Assembly (NCBI RefSeq): GCF_002875705.1
Contig: NZ_MCZZ01000146.1
Location: 16,641-80,640, forward strand
Source of the DNA: Vibrio sp. 10N.261.45.E2
Lineage (GTDB): Bacteria > Pseudomonadota > Gammaproteobacteria > Enterobacterales > Vibrionaceae
DNA length: 64,000 nucleotides
Direction of reading: 5' to 3'
Each line of letters begins with the position of its first letter. Positions within the stretch are counted from its first letter, which is position 1. Both the position numbers and the translations under genes were made by a program. Below the pieces are notes generated by a model. The model did not search any database. It saw nothing but the letters and a program-made list of their open reading frames with translations, and was not told where the DNA came from. Shown piece by piece: positions 1 through 7,821 of the stretch.

Positions 1-524
1 AAACCTTCAACTGCTTCACATTCAACTTGGCGAATGCGCAGGCCGTTAGCTTCAAGCTCGTTGAAAATACCATCGAGGAGTGCATCAGGACGAACCGTTA
101 AAATGTCTTTGTCTGATGGATCAATCGCCATCGCAATATCCAACCCGGTTTCAAGCCATACCTTTGAATCACCAATCGTGACCGGTGTATTCAGCGGGAC
201 ATCAAACTCACATTCAAAATCACGGGTTTCACCCGGCTGAATAACAAAGGCATACGGCAGGCTCCATTTGGCTAGCGAGTATGTTTGGTGCATTCGACGC
301 GTTTGACCGCCCTCTTGCCTTTGCGAGTTCATGGTGACTTCTTTGACGTAACGACAGCACAAGTTGAGGTCGATGTTGTCGATCTCCTGCGGCTGAGCAC
401 CCCCGTAGACATGCACAATAATGCTCGCCTTTTGCCCTGGATAAAGCACTTCCTGTTGCAATACAGAATCCACCTTGGCAGATCCAATTCCAAAACTTGC
501 TAACGTTTTCTTTAAGAACGACAT
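1..524 (-). CDS. Spo0M-like sporulation-control family protein (partial, C-terminus off window)
   Basis: An open frame runs leftward from an ATG at 522-524 to the window edge, covering about 174 codons. It begins MSFLKKTLASFGIGSAKVD, and the phrases YPGQKASIIVHVYGG and LNTPVTIGDSKVWLETGLDIA are typical of the arrestin-like Spo0M family. Members are soluble and widespread in non-sporulating bacteria, where their job is unknown. The start is well supported by a nearly perfect ribosome-binding site (AAAGGAGGTG) just upstream. The 3' part lies outside the window, so total length cannot be judged. The name comes from Bacillus and does not imply sporulation here. Confidence 0.8.
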   Translation of the reverse strand, partial: MSFLKKTLASFGIGSAKVDSVLQQEVLYPGQKASIIVHVYGGAQPQEIDNIDLNLCCRYVKEVTMNSQRQEGGQTRRMHQTYSLAKWSLPYAFVIQPGETRDFECEFDVPLNTPVTIGDSKVWLETGLDIAMAIDPSDKDILTVRPDALLDGIFNELEANGLRIRQVECEAVEG

Positions 525-639
525 ATGCACCTCCTTTAAAGCATCATCTTAAGCCTGAAAGAGGTTCAAACTCAAATATACTGCTCACACTATTTTAGCT
601 CTAATATCGTTTAATTATCACTCAGGCGTCGATCGATAA

Positions 640-660
640 CTTAGATAGTGATAATCTAAG
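640..660. repeat. Perfect inverted repeat upstream of the small-ORF pair
   Basis: CTTAGAT and ATCTAAG are separated by 7 bases and lie just before the small ORF starting at 668. It could be an operator or a leader hairpin. No T-run follows, so it is not a terminator. Confidence 0.4.
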
Positions 661-667
661 CCTTGAT

Positions 668-799
668 ATGCATGCATATCATTATCCTGATTTATTCTTC
701 GGATTGGCGAAAGCCAGACGAGTGACGCTTCAAGCAATTGAAGTGGAGCTCATGGTAAATCAGGCCATTAGATTGGCAATGGATATGCCTGACCGTTAG
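668..799 (+). CDS. Small hypothetical protein, 43 aa
   Basis: The ORF starts MHAYHYPDLFFGLAKAR and ends AIRLAMDMPDR. The middle looks like one amphipathic helix (VTLQAIEVELMVNQAIRLA). I do not recognise the family. The codons look like normal coding sequence, but the ribosome-binding site is weak. A second small ORF begins 8 bases after the stop and a strong terminator closes the pair, which suggests a short bicistronic transcript. It stands between a Spo0M-like gene on the other strand and yihD. The chief alternative is chance open frame within a small-RNA gene. Confidence 0.4.
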   Translation: MHAYHYPDLFFGLAKARRVTLQAIEVELMVNQAIRLAMDMPDR

Positions 800-807
800 G
801 TAAATTA

Positions 808-975
808 ATGCGCCCAACAGCTGTCAGGTTCTCGCACACCAACCGTAGTGCGATGCGTCGTCGTAGTGGCTTTGCTGCTGCTCCAACGGCTAAGAAATTG
901 GCTCCGACAATGACTCTAGTTGAGAAGACTGCTTTATTAGCACCGACTACAACAAAAGTGATTAAAGCCGCTTAA
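808..975 (+). CDS. Small basic hypothetical protein, 55 aa, internal repeat
   Basis: The ORF starts MRPTAVRFSHTNRSAMRRRSG and is rich in Lys, Arg, Ala and Thr. Its C-terminal half contains two related segments, LAPTMTLVEKTA and LAPTTTKVIKAA, which share 8 of 12 residues. The stop codon is directly followed by an intrinsic terminator, as expected for a real last gene. The ribosome-binding site is poor and no family is recognised. It may be co-transcribed with the 43-residue ORF upstream. The basic character would suit nucleic-acid or membrane contact, but that is a guess. Confidence 0.35.
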   Translation: MRPTAVRFSHTNRSAMRRRSGFAAAPTAKKLAPTMTLVEKTALLAPTTTKVIKAA

Positions 976-976
976 C

Positions 977-1005
977 AAAAAGCGCAGTTTTTACTGCGCT
1001 TTTTT
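977..1005 (+). terminator. Intrinsic terminator after the small-ORF pair
   Basis: The stem AAAAAGCGCAGT / ACTGCGCTTTTTT has a 4-base loop and runs into T residues. It starts 2 bases after the stop of the 55-residue ORF and separates that unit from yihD. Confidence 0.85.
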
Positions 1006-1106
1006 CTTGCTCGCTCCCATCTTGAAATGTGTTTACACATTGGTATTCCCTACCCGATTTGATACCTTAGCCACAAATCATTATAAAATTTGGGGAGAAA
1101 TAAAGT

Positions 1107-1370
1107 ATGAAGTGTCACCGCATTGAAGAACTGCTTGAACTGATGGAGCCGGAGTGGCAGAAAGATCAAGAGCTTAACCTGTTAGAGTTCATCATTAAGC
1201 TATCAAAAGAAGCGGGCTACCAAGGCAAGCTTGAAGAACTGACTGACGATGTTCTGATCTACCACCTAAAAATGCGCAACAGCGAAAAAGATGAAATGAT
1301 CCCAGGTCTGAAAAAAGACCAAGAAGATGATTTCAAAACCGCAATTCTAAAAGCACGTGGCCTTCTTTAG
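1107..1370 (+). CDS. yihD: YihD family protein (DUF1040)
   Basis: The 87-residue acidic soluble protein starts MKCHRIEELLELMEPEWQ, matching the small YihD family (89 residues in E. coli), whose molecular function is unknown. A good ribosome-binding site (GGGGAG) precedes the ATG. In enterobacteria yihD lies beside srkA (yihE) and dsbA. Here ccoG lies between yihD and srkA-dsbA, and the neighbourhood otherwise holds. It has its own terminator and so is probably a single-gene transcript. Confidence 0.9.
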   Translation: MKCHRIEELLELMEPEWQKDQELNLLEFIIKLSKEAGYQGKLEELTDDVLIYHLKMRNSEKDEMIPGLKKDQEDDFKTAILKARGLL

Positions 1371-1421
1371 TCGCCTGTTTGTTTAGAACTCAATTGCCGT
1401 ATAGATAAAACACTCAATTTT

Positions 1422-1448
1422 AAAAAGCGACCATCAGGTCGCTTTTTT
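1422..1448 (+). terminator. yihD terminator
   Basis: AAAAAGCGACC and GGTCGCTTTTTT form a stem around a 4-base loop, ending in a T-run about 50 bases after the yihD stop. Confidence 0.85.
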
Positions 1449-1696
1449 GTTTCTGTTCGCTATTTTTTCGTCACAACTGTTATGACTTTTGTTGTTAAAG
1501 GTTGATAGCGTTAAAGAAATGAGAACAAGATTGTCGCTATAATCGCCATCCATAAGAATCTTCTAAAATAATAAGAGTGAGTGCGATAACAACAAATGCA
1601 CCAAGCTCAATTTCAACAGGTTCTCTAAACCATACTTTCAAGTAATGTCGTCATGCCCAATTTAACCGGGCAAACAAGCCACAAAAAGGATAGTCC
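1449..1696 (+). other. Leader region before ccoG, no clear gene
   Basis: With the yihD tail this makes a 326-base stretch without a recognised gene. It holds a TATAAT hexamer at 1538-1543 without a convincing -35 partner, a small GCCC/GGGC hairpin near 1656-1672, and only very short open frames. The ccoG promoter probably lies here, but I cannot place it. Confidence 0.4.
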
Positions 1697-3115
1697 ATGA
1701 GTCAGGATAAAATCGATATCAAAGATGTGACTCCTAAAACCTTTAACCCGAAAACACATAAAGGTAATGGAGATCGATTTAACCCAAGTAACCGAATCTA
1801 TGTTCGAGAAAGCAAAGGTAAATTCCAACAACTACGTCGTTATGGCGGTTGGTTCTTACTTTTACTTTTTGCGCTTATCCCATGGATTCCATTTGGTGAA
1901 CGTCAGGCGATCTTGCTTGATATCGGCAGCCAACAATTCAACTTCTTTGGCACCACCTTATACCCGCAAGATCTGACCCTACTCGCGATCCTATTTATGA
2001 TTGCCGCGTTTGGCCTGTTTTTCATAACTACCTTCTTAGGCCGTGTCTGGTGTGGCTATTTATGCCCACAAACCGTCTGGACCTTCATGTACATCTGGTT
2101 CGAAGAGAAACTGGAAGGTGCTGCCAATAAGCGAAGAAAACAAGACTCGGGCAAACTGACGAGCAATTTAATCCTCAGAAAAACCCTCAAACACATTGCG
2201 TGGTGGGCGATTGCCATTGCGACGGGCTTAACCTTTGTTGGTTACTTCATCCCAATCAAAGAGTTAGTGGTTGGCTTCTTTACCTTTAACTCGTCTTTCT
2301 GGCCGGTGTTTTGGGTACTGTTCTTTGCTGGATGTACTTATGCCAATGCAGGTTGGATGCGTTCAATTGTTTGTCTGCACATGTGCCCTTACGCGCGTTT
2401 CCAATCAGCAATGTTCGATAAAGACACCTTCATCGTTGGTTACAACACAGAACGTGGTGAAAGCCGTGGCCCTCGCTCTCGTAAAGCCGATCCAAAAGAG
2501 CTTGGTCTAGGCGACTGTATTGACTGTAACCTGTGTGTTCAAGTGTGCCCAACGGGGATTGATATCCGTGATGGCCTGCAATACGAGTGTATTAACTGCG
2601 GCGCGTGTATTGATGCCTGTGACAACACCATGGAGCGTATGGGCTACGAGAAAGGCCTGATTAACTACACCACCGAGCACAGACTTGAAGGTCACTCGAC
2701 CAAGGTAATGCGTCCTAAGCTATTGGGCTATGGCGCCATCTTGATCGTGATGTTGGGCTTGTTCTTCGCCCAAATCGCGAGCGTTGATCCTGCCGGCCTA
2801 AGTGTTCTACGCGATAGAAACCAGCTGTTCAGAGTCAATAACCAAGGCTTGGTTGAAAACACCTACACCTTGAAAATAATCAACAAGACTCAACAAGAGC
2901 AAGAGTACAAACTCGATGTTAGCGGACTGCCCGATTCAATCTGGTATGGCAAACAGACGATTACTGTCGATCCAGGCGAGGTTTTGAACCTACCTATCAG
3001 TTTAGGCGCCGACCCAAAAAAACTGAGCTCACCAGTTTCGACAATTCAGTTTATACTCTCGGATAATGAAGAGTTTACGATGGAAGTCGAAAGCCGCTTT
3101 ATCAAGAAGCTCTGA
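1697..3115 (+). CDS. ccoG: Cytochrome c oxidase accessory protein CcoG (FixG/RdxA family)
   Basis: This 472-residue inner-membrane ferredoxin-like protein belongs to the CcoG/RdxA family, linked to copper handling during assembly of cbb3-type cytochrome oxidase. It has about five membrane segments, four before and one after the cluster region. WCGYLCP (about residue 118) and CLHMCPYARFQ precede two 4Fe-4S motifs: CIDCNLCVQVCP near residue 274 and CINCGACIDACD about 30 residues later. The C-terminal periplasmic part is an immunoglobulin-like domain. The gene is alone, far from any ccoNOPQ cluster in this window, so it may be a second copy. The start is chosen on the upstream AAAAGGA. Confidence 0.93.
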   Translation: MSQDKIDIKDVTPKTFNPKTHKGNGDRFNPSNRIYVRESKGKFQQLRRYGGWFLLLLFALIPWIPFGERQAILLDIGSQQFNFFGTTLYPQDLTLLAILFMIAAFGLFFITTFLGRVWCGYLCPQTVWTFMYIWFEEKLEGAANKRRKQDSGKLTSNLILRKTLKHIAWWAIAIATGLTFVGYFIPIKELVVGFFTFNSSFWPVFWVLFFAGCTYANAGWMRSIVCLHMCPYARFQSAMFDKDTFIVGYNTERGESRGPRSRKADPKELGLGDCIDCNLCVQVCPTGIDIRDGLQYECINCGACIDACDNTMERMGYEKGLINYTTEHRLEGHSTKVMRPKLLGYGAILIVMLGLFFAQIASVDPAGLSVLRDRNQLFRVNNQGLVENTYTLKIINKTQQEQEYKLDVSGLPDSIWYGKQTITVDPGEVLNLPISLGADPKKLSSPVSTIQFILSDNEEFTMEVESRFIKKL

Positions 3116-3156
3116 TACCCGCACCTTAGTGCTTGGTATAACAACCCAATAAATGG

Positions 3157-3183
3157 AAAAAGGCTCAGTAATGAGCCTTTTTT
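3157..3183 (+). terminator. ccoG terminator, abutting the srkA start
   Basis: AAAAAGGCTCA and TGAGCCTTTTTT form a stem with a 4-base loop and a T-run, 40 bases after the ccoG stop. The T-run ends only 5 bases before the probable srkA start codon. Confidence 0.85.
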
Positions 3184-3188
3184 ATTCT

Positions 3189-4175
3189 ATGACGATGCAA
3201 GCCTTTAACTTTGATAACCTGACTCCTGACTTCATGTGGTACGCACTGGAGAGTATTGGGGTTCGCGCTGAATCCGGGCTTCTCGCTCTCAACAGTTACG
3301 AAAACCGCGTCTATCAGTTCACCGATGAAGACCGTAAACGCTACGTGGTTAAGTTTTATCGTCCGCAACGCTGGAACAAAGCACAGATCCAAGAAGAACA
3401 TGACTTCGCACTAGAGCTTATCGAACAAGAGATGCCGATTGCTCCTCCGATGCGAGTCAACGGTGCAACCTTACATGAATATCAAGGCTACCTGTTTGCC
3501 TTGTTTGAAAGTGTCGGCGGCAGACAATACGAAGTGGATAATCTGGATCAACTGGAAGGCGTTGGACGTTTTCTTGGTCGAATTCATAAAGCCAGCGCGG
3601 GAAGAACATTCCAACATCGCCCAACCATCAGCTTAGATGAATACCTTTATCAGCCACGTAAGATTCTAGAGAACTCTCAGTTTATCCCGACACACCTAGA
3701 AAACGCGTTCTTCAATGACGTAGACCTTCTAATCAAAGAGCTAGAGAGCCAGTGGCCAAGCAACATTGAGAATATCCGTCTGCATGGTGACTGCCACCCT
3801 GGCAATATCTTGTGGCGCGATGGACCAATGTTCGTCGATCTTGATGACGCACGTAACGGCCCTGCGATACAAGACCTGTGGATGCTGCTTAATGGCGAAC
3901 GCCAAGATAAGCTAATGCAACTGGATATTTTGCTAGAAAGTTACCAAGAGTTTTGCGATTTTAATACCGCACAACTGAAACTAATCGAACCACTACGCGG
4001 TCTACGTATGGTGCATTACATGGCATGGTTGGCGAAACGATGGCACGATCCTGCGTTTCCTCTGGCCTTCCCATGGTTTAATGATCCGAAATATTGGGAG
4101 CAACAAGTACTTGCTTGTAAAGAGCAAATTGCTACCCTGCAAGAGCCACCACTTTCGTTAATGCCTCAGTGGTAA
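3189..4175 (+). CDS. srkA: Stress response kinase A (SrkA/YihE/RdoA)
   Basis: A Ser/Thr kinase of the aminoglycoside-phosphotransferase fold that protects cells from envelope and stress-induced death. It carries LNSYENRVYQF, VVKFYRP (ATP lysine), the catalytic loop LHGDCHPGNILW (about residues 198-209) and FVDLDDARNGP (metal-binding Asp). The open frame extends up to 3153, but I chose the ATG at 3189: it gives 328 residues, the same as E. coli, and MTMQAF aligns position for position with its N-terminus. The longer frame would be translated through the ccoG terminator hairpin. No clear Shine-Dalgarno precedes 3189. dsbA follows 55 bases downstream, as in E. coli. Confidence 0.93.
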   Translation: MTMQAFNFDNLTPDFMWYALESIGVRAESGLLALNSYENRVYQFTDEDRKRYVVKFYRPQRWNKAQIQEEHDFALELIEQEMPIAPPMRVNGATLHEYQGYLFALFESVGGRQYEVDNLDQLEGVGRFLGRIHKASAGRTFQHRPTISLDEYLYQPRKILENSQFIPTHLENAFFNDVDLLIKELESQWPSNIENIRLHGDCHPGNILWRDGPMFVDLDDARNGPAIQDLWMLLNGERQDKLMQLDILLESYQEFCDFNTAQLKLIEPLRGLRMVHYMAWLAKRWHDPAFPLAFPWFNDPKYWEQQVLACKEQIATLQEPPLSLMPQW

Positions 4176-4230
4176 CAGCAATCGCAACATACAACTAGAT
4201 AAAAATTCAAACATAATGGAGATTTGATAA

Positions 4231-4830
4231 ATGAAAAAGCTATTCGCATTTTTCTCATTGATCATGTTGAGCCTTTCAGCTCACGCTGCGAAATTTAACG
4301 AAGGTGAACACTACAAAGTTCTCGATCTAGAAGCATCAAAAAAACCAATGGTGACAGAGTTCTTCTCTTTTTACTGCCCACACTGTAATAGCTTTGAGCC
4401 AATCATCCAGCAGCTAAAACAACAGCTACCTAAAGACGCTAAGCTACAGAAAAACCATGTTTCATTCATGGGTGGCAACATGGGTCTGCCAATGAGCAAA
4501 GCTTACGCGACCATGATTGCACTGAAAGTTGAAGACAAAATGGTGCCAGTGATGTTCAACCGCATCCACACAATGAACAAGCCACCGCGTGATGAAGAAG
4601 AGCTGCGTCAAATCTTCCTAGACGAAGGCATTGATGCTAAGAAGTTCGATGCTGCATATAACGGCTTTGCAGTAGACTCTATGGTTCGTCGCTTCGACAA
4701 AGCATTCAAAGACAGCGGCCTTTCAGGTGTACCTGCTGTCGTGGTTAACAACCGCTACCTAGTAGAAGCTCAAGGTATTAACTCTCTTGATGAGTACTTC
4801 GAGCTCGTTAACTTCTTATTGAAGAAGTAA
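4231..4830 (+). CDS. dsbA: Thiol:disulfide interchange protein DsbA
   Basis: This 199-residue periplasmic oxidase introduces disulfide bonds into exported proteins and is reoxidised by DsbB. A Sec signal peptide (MKKLFAFFSLIMLSLSAHAA) ends at an AHA-A site. The thioredoxin-fold active site is FYCPHC (Cys near residues 49 and 52), and the cis-proline loop GVPAVVV lies near residue 165. The length is typical for the family. It follows srkA on the same strand and they may share a transcript. A terminator closes the unit. Confidence 0.97.
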   Translation: MKKLFAFFSLIMLSLSAHAAKFNEGEHYKVLDLEASKKPMVTEFFSFYCPHCNSFEPIIQQLKQQLPKDAKLQKNHVSFMGGNMGLPMSKAYATMIALKVEDKMVPVMFNRIHTMNKPPRDEEELRQIFLDEGIDAKKFDAAYNGFAVDSMVRRFDKAFKDSGLSGVPAVVVNNRYLVEAQGINSLDEYFELVNFLLKK

Positions 4831-4840
4831 GCCATTGATG

Positions 4841-4867
4841 AAAGGAAGCTTCGGCTTCCTTTTTTTT
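4841..4867 (+). terminator. dsbA terminator
   Basis: AAAGGAAGC TTCG GCTTCCTTT is a stem capped by a stable TTCG tetraloop, followed by a run of T residues. Confidence 0.9.
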
Positions 4868-4969
4868 GCTAGTTCAAAAAACATCATTGATAAATAATCA
4901 GCCAGAATACGCTGTGCTTTACTGATATTAATAACCCGTCCTAAGAACCGGTGGGCAAGGAGCCCTTAA

Positions 4970-5926
4970 ATGAAAATAAAAATAACTCTCTTGGCATTGA
5001 GTGTTGCAGCCTCTCCTGCTTTTGCCAAGCTTGCAGACCAACAAGGTTTCAGTGGTGAAATCTCTATCAATACCGGGGTTGCCTCTTCCACCTCAAACTT
5101 TAACACCGATGCTGATAGCAACCTTTCATCTAGAAATCAGAAAGCTTCTTCGGAAAGCTCGTTTCTTATCGCCCCTTTAGGCAGCGTCGCTTACACCTTT
5201 GGCGATAAGCTAAACCATCAAGTTTATACGGGTACCGCTCGTGATGACGTAGCAACGGGTACGGTTGTGCTAGAGGTTGGTTATAAATACCAACTTGAGT
5301 CAGGCATGGTGATCGACGCCTCACTACTGCCAACGATTATGTCAGGTGAAACCTGGGCTGATCCGTATAACACCACATCAGCTCGCACCAAGACCGATGA
5401 AACTGGCAATGCTTTTCGTTTGAAGCTAAGCAGCATTGCGGGCTCTGCTTTTTCACTAGACATGGCCTACGCCACCAAAGAAGTCGATCAGGATGATATT
5501 GAACAGCAAGAGCTCAAACGAGATGCAAATACGCTCTACTTGAAAGGTCAATACCGCCTACCATTAAGCCGTACCATGATGCTGATTCCATCCGTCATCT
5601 ATCAAACACGAGATGCCGATGGTAACGCCGAATCTTACGATCAGTTTGGTGGTGAGGTGAGTTTGTTTGGTGGTATGGGACGTCACCAGTATGCATTGAC
5701 TGCAGGGTACAACCAGCGCTCTTACGATGCCAGCAACCCAATTTACGACAAGAAACGCAGCGACGACAATATCAACCTATTCGCCGCTTACGAATATGAT
5801 CAATTCATGGATTGGGAAAACTGGTCGTTTGTTTCACTGGCTGGTTACGGTACTAGCGATTCAAACATTACCTTCTACGATGAATCTCAATACATCGTCT
5901 CAGTTGGCTTGAACTACAAGTTCTAA
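4970..5926 (+). CDS. DUF2860-type outer-membrane beta-barrel protein
   Basis: A 318-residue exported protein with a Sec signal peptide ending PAFA-K near residue 19. The rest alternates short strands with polar, Asp/Ser-rich loops and ends NYKF, the terminal aromatic residue typical of outer-membrane barrels. It resembles the DUF2860 family common in vibrios, whose function is unknown. A porin-like or surface role is inference from topology. The ribosome-binding site (AAGGAG) is good. It appears to be transcribed alone, between dsbA and the opposing comM. Confidence 0.75.
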   Translation: MKIKITLLALSVAASPAFAKLADQQGFSGEISINTGVASSTSNFNTDADSNLSSRNQKASSESSFLIAPLGSVAYTFGDKLNHQVYTGTARDDVATGTVVLEVGYKYQLESGMVIDASLLPTIMSGETWADPYNTTSARTKTDETGNAFRLKLSSIAGSAFSLDMAYATKEVDQDDIEQQELKRDANTLYLKGQYRLPLSRTMMLIPSVIYQTRDADGNAESYDQFGGEVSLFGGMGRHQYALTAGYNQRSYDASNPIYDKKRSDDNINLFAAYEYDQFMDWENWSFVSLAGYGTSDSNITFYDESQYIVSVGLNYKF

Positions 5927-5966
5927 TTCCAGCCAACACCAGCCAACACCAATAAGTTATCAAATC

Positions 5967-5995
5967 AAAGCCTGCACCCAAGCAGGCTTTCTTTT
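5967..5995. terminator. Bidirectional terminator between the DUF2860 gene and comM
   Basis: AAAGCCTGC and GCAGGCTTT form a stem with T-rich sequence on the plus side and A-rich sequence on the other. It serves the plus-strand barrel gene and probably comM, which ends at 6000. Confidence 0.8.
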
Positions 5996-5999
5996 ATCA

Positions 6000-7523
6000 C
6001 TACACAGCTTGAGCCGTGAGTTGTTTCAACAATCTATCCATCGCACGATAGCCCAACGCCTCAGATAAATGTTTCTTTTCAATCTGATCACTACCATCTA
6101 AATCGGCGATGGTTCGCGCTACCTTGATGATTCGATGATAGGCTCGAATCGATAACCCCAAACGATGCAGTGCAGTCTCGAGAAACTCCGCATCCTCGCG
6201 TCGAAGTGGGCAATACTTCTCAATTTCTCGACTGCCGAGTAAAGCATTCGATTTATGGTTGCGAGATAACATGGTTTGACGAGCCTGTTTGACCCTTTGC
6301 TTTACCACTTGGGTGGTTTCACCTCGATCACCGCCTTCAGCGAGCATGCCTTTGGGAAGTAATGGGATCTCTAACGACATATCGAATCTATCCAACAATG
6401 GTCCAGATAAGCGATTGAGGTAACGCAGGATGATCTGTGGGTTAGCCCGCGCTTGATTACCTTCGTAGTAACCTGTTGGGCTTGGGTTGAGTGCACCGAC
6501 CAACTGAAAGCGCGCAGGGAAACGCGTCTTACCCGCCGCGCGCGAAATGATTATCTCGCCCGACTCTAGTGGCTCTCGCAGTGAATCAAGCACTTTACGC
6601 TCAAATTCGGGCATTTCATCTAGAAACAATAAGCCATTGTGGGCCAGAGAGATCTCTCCAGGTCGAGGTACCGAACCTCCACCCACTAAGGCCGCCATTG
6701 AGCTTGAGTGGTGAGGGGAACGAAATGGCCTCTGCTTCCAGTTGTATTGATTGATCTCTTGTTGCGTTAACGAGGCTACCGAAGCCGTTTCCATTGCCTC
6801 GTCATCACTCATTTCAGGTAGCAAGTCACGCAGTCGAGAAGCGAGCATGGTTTTTCCAGTTCCGGGCGGGCCAAGGAAAAGTAAGTTGTGGTTGCCAGCA
6901 GCTGCGATCTCCAGAGCTCTTTTGCCTTGCTGCTGGCCGATAATATCTTGTAGGTCGCGGATCTCTGAAACATCAGCCTGATGATGCTCCGTTCTATATA
7001 GGCCAAGCTGAGCCGGCCCACACATGTCAGCGCAAACCTCCAACAAAGTTTGTGCCGACTTATGCGCTCCTTTACCCACCAGCGCAGCCTGATCACCGTT
7101 ATAGTGCGGGACAACTAAGCATCGTTCGACACTATCGGCGGCTAACGTCGCTGGCAGCACACCTTTTACTGAGCGCAGCTCTCCTGACAATGCCAACTCA
7201 CCGATGAATTCGTGCTGAGCTATTTTTGATGTCGGTAACTGATCAGATGCCACCAAAATCCCAAGCGCGATTGGCAAGTCGAAACGGCCTCCTTCTTTGG
7301 GTAAATCGGCAGGGGCGAGGTTGACTGTGATTCTTTTCGATGGAAACTCAAAGCGAGAATTGATGATCGCACTTCTCACCCGATCTTTAGATTCCTTGAC
7401 CGTCGTTTCAGGTAGACCCACCAGCGTAAAACCAGGCATTCCATTGCTTATATGCACCTCAACGGTCACTTCTGGCGCCTCTACACCCACACTAGCTCGG
7501 CTATGAATTATCGCGAGTCCCAT
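6000..7523 (-). CDS. comM: ComM/YifB family AAA+ ATPase
   Basis: This 507-residue hexameric branch-migration helicase promotes integration of transforming DNA in competent vibrios and Haemophilus. The N-terminal Lon-protease-like domain (MGLAIIHSRASVGVEAPEV) leads to a magnesium-chelatase/MCM-type ATPase with Walker A GPPGTGKT near residue 217 and Walker B LLFLDEMPEF near residue 295. A longer frame reaches 7580, but the start at 7523 has a good AAAGGAAAG ribosome-binding site and agrees with the family N-terminus. It is divergent from the ilv operon, as yifB is in E. coli. Confidence 0.93.
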   Translation of the reverse strand: MGLAIIHSRASVGVEAPEVTVEVHISNGMPGFTLVGLPETTVKESKDRVRSAIINSRFEFPSKRITVNLAPADLPKEGGRFDLPIALGILVASDQLPTSKIAQHEFIGELALSGELRSVKGVLPATLAADSVERCLVVPHYNGDQAALVGKGAHKSAQTLLEVCADMCGPAQLGLYRTEHHQADVSEIRDLQDIIGQQQGKRALEIAAAGNHNLLFLGPPGTGKTMLASRLRDLLPEMSDDEAMETASVASLTQQEINQYNWKQRPFRSPHHSSSMAALVGGGSVPRPGEISLAHNGLLFLDEMPEFERKVLDSLREPLESGEIIISRAAGKTRFPARFQLVGALNPSPTGYYEGNQARANPQIILRYLNRLSGPLLDRFDMSLEIPLLPKGMLAEGGDRGETTQVVKQRVKQARQTMLSRNHKSNALLGSREIEKYCPLRREDAEFLETALHRLGLSIRAYHRIIKVARTIADLDGSDQIEKKHLSEALGYRAMDRLLKQLTAQAV

Positions 7524-7574
7524 AACTTTCCTTTGTCTTTGATTTAAAAGTATTCGCTCTGGATATTCGTTGCT

Positions 7575-7608
7575 CACCAAAGCTATAAGGTTGTTATATA
7601 GCTTGGTG
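7575..7608. repeat. Imperfect inverted repeat in the comM upstream region
   Basis: CACCAAAGCTATA and TATAGCTTGGTG flank a short spacer, with a single unpaired base. It begins 51 bases upstream of the comM start, so it is either in its leader or in its promoter. No T-run follows on either strand. Confidence 0.5.
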
Positions 7609-7634
7609 GAATGGTGTTTTAATGTGAAAAAAGA

Positions 7635-7675
7635 ATGACATTTTCCTTGTCATGCGGCAGATTTGTGTGATAACA
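7635..7675 (+). promoter_or_regulatory. Probable ilv operon promoter with overlapping dyad
   Basis: TTGTCA at 7647-7652 is a plausible -35. GATAAC near 7669-7674, preceded by TGT, is a plausible -10 at 16-base spacing. A dyad ATGACA/TGTCAT (7635-7653) overlaps the -35. The leader peptide gene begins about 50 bases downstream, consistent with a start near 7682. Confidence 0.55.
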
Positions 7676-7726
7676 CTAGAGATGTAGACTTTTACTGAAG
7701 ACAATAAACGAGAAAACTCGAATATT

Positions 7727-7816
7727 ATGATTTTTAACGCTCGCATTTACGCACTGATTAACCTGATTATCGTAGTCATTATTGAGACTGCGCGGGGGCG
7801 AGTGGGAAAAAAGTAA
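7727..7816 (+). CDS. ilvL: ilv operon leader peptide (IlvL), 29 aa
   Basis: The short ORF begins MIFNARIYALINLIIVVII and has 7 Ile, 3 Val and 2 Leu among 29 residues, most of them clustered. This is the classic control peptide: stalling at Ile, Val or Leu codons when the charged tRNAs are scarce favours an antiterminator. The terminator hairpin follows at 7822-7869 and the structural genes start at 7996. The peptide itself has no known activity. Position and composition make the call secure although the ribosome-binding site is weak. Confidence 0.9.
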   Translation: MIFNARIYALINLIIVVIIETARGRVGKK

Positions 7817-7821
7817 CCACG

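Noticed and set aside
1502..1543. TTGATA and TATAAT as a ccoG promoter
   Set aside because: The spacing between them is about 30 bases, too long for a sigma-70 promoter, and no other -35 fits well.
1625..1831. Minus-strand ORF overlapping the ccoG start
   Set aside because: It lies antisense to a well-supported gene and its product has no family features; a shadow frame.
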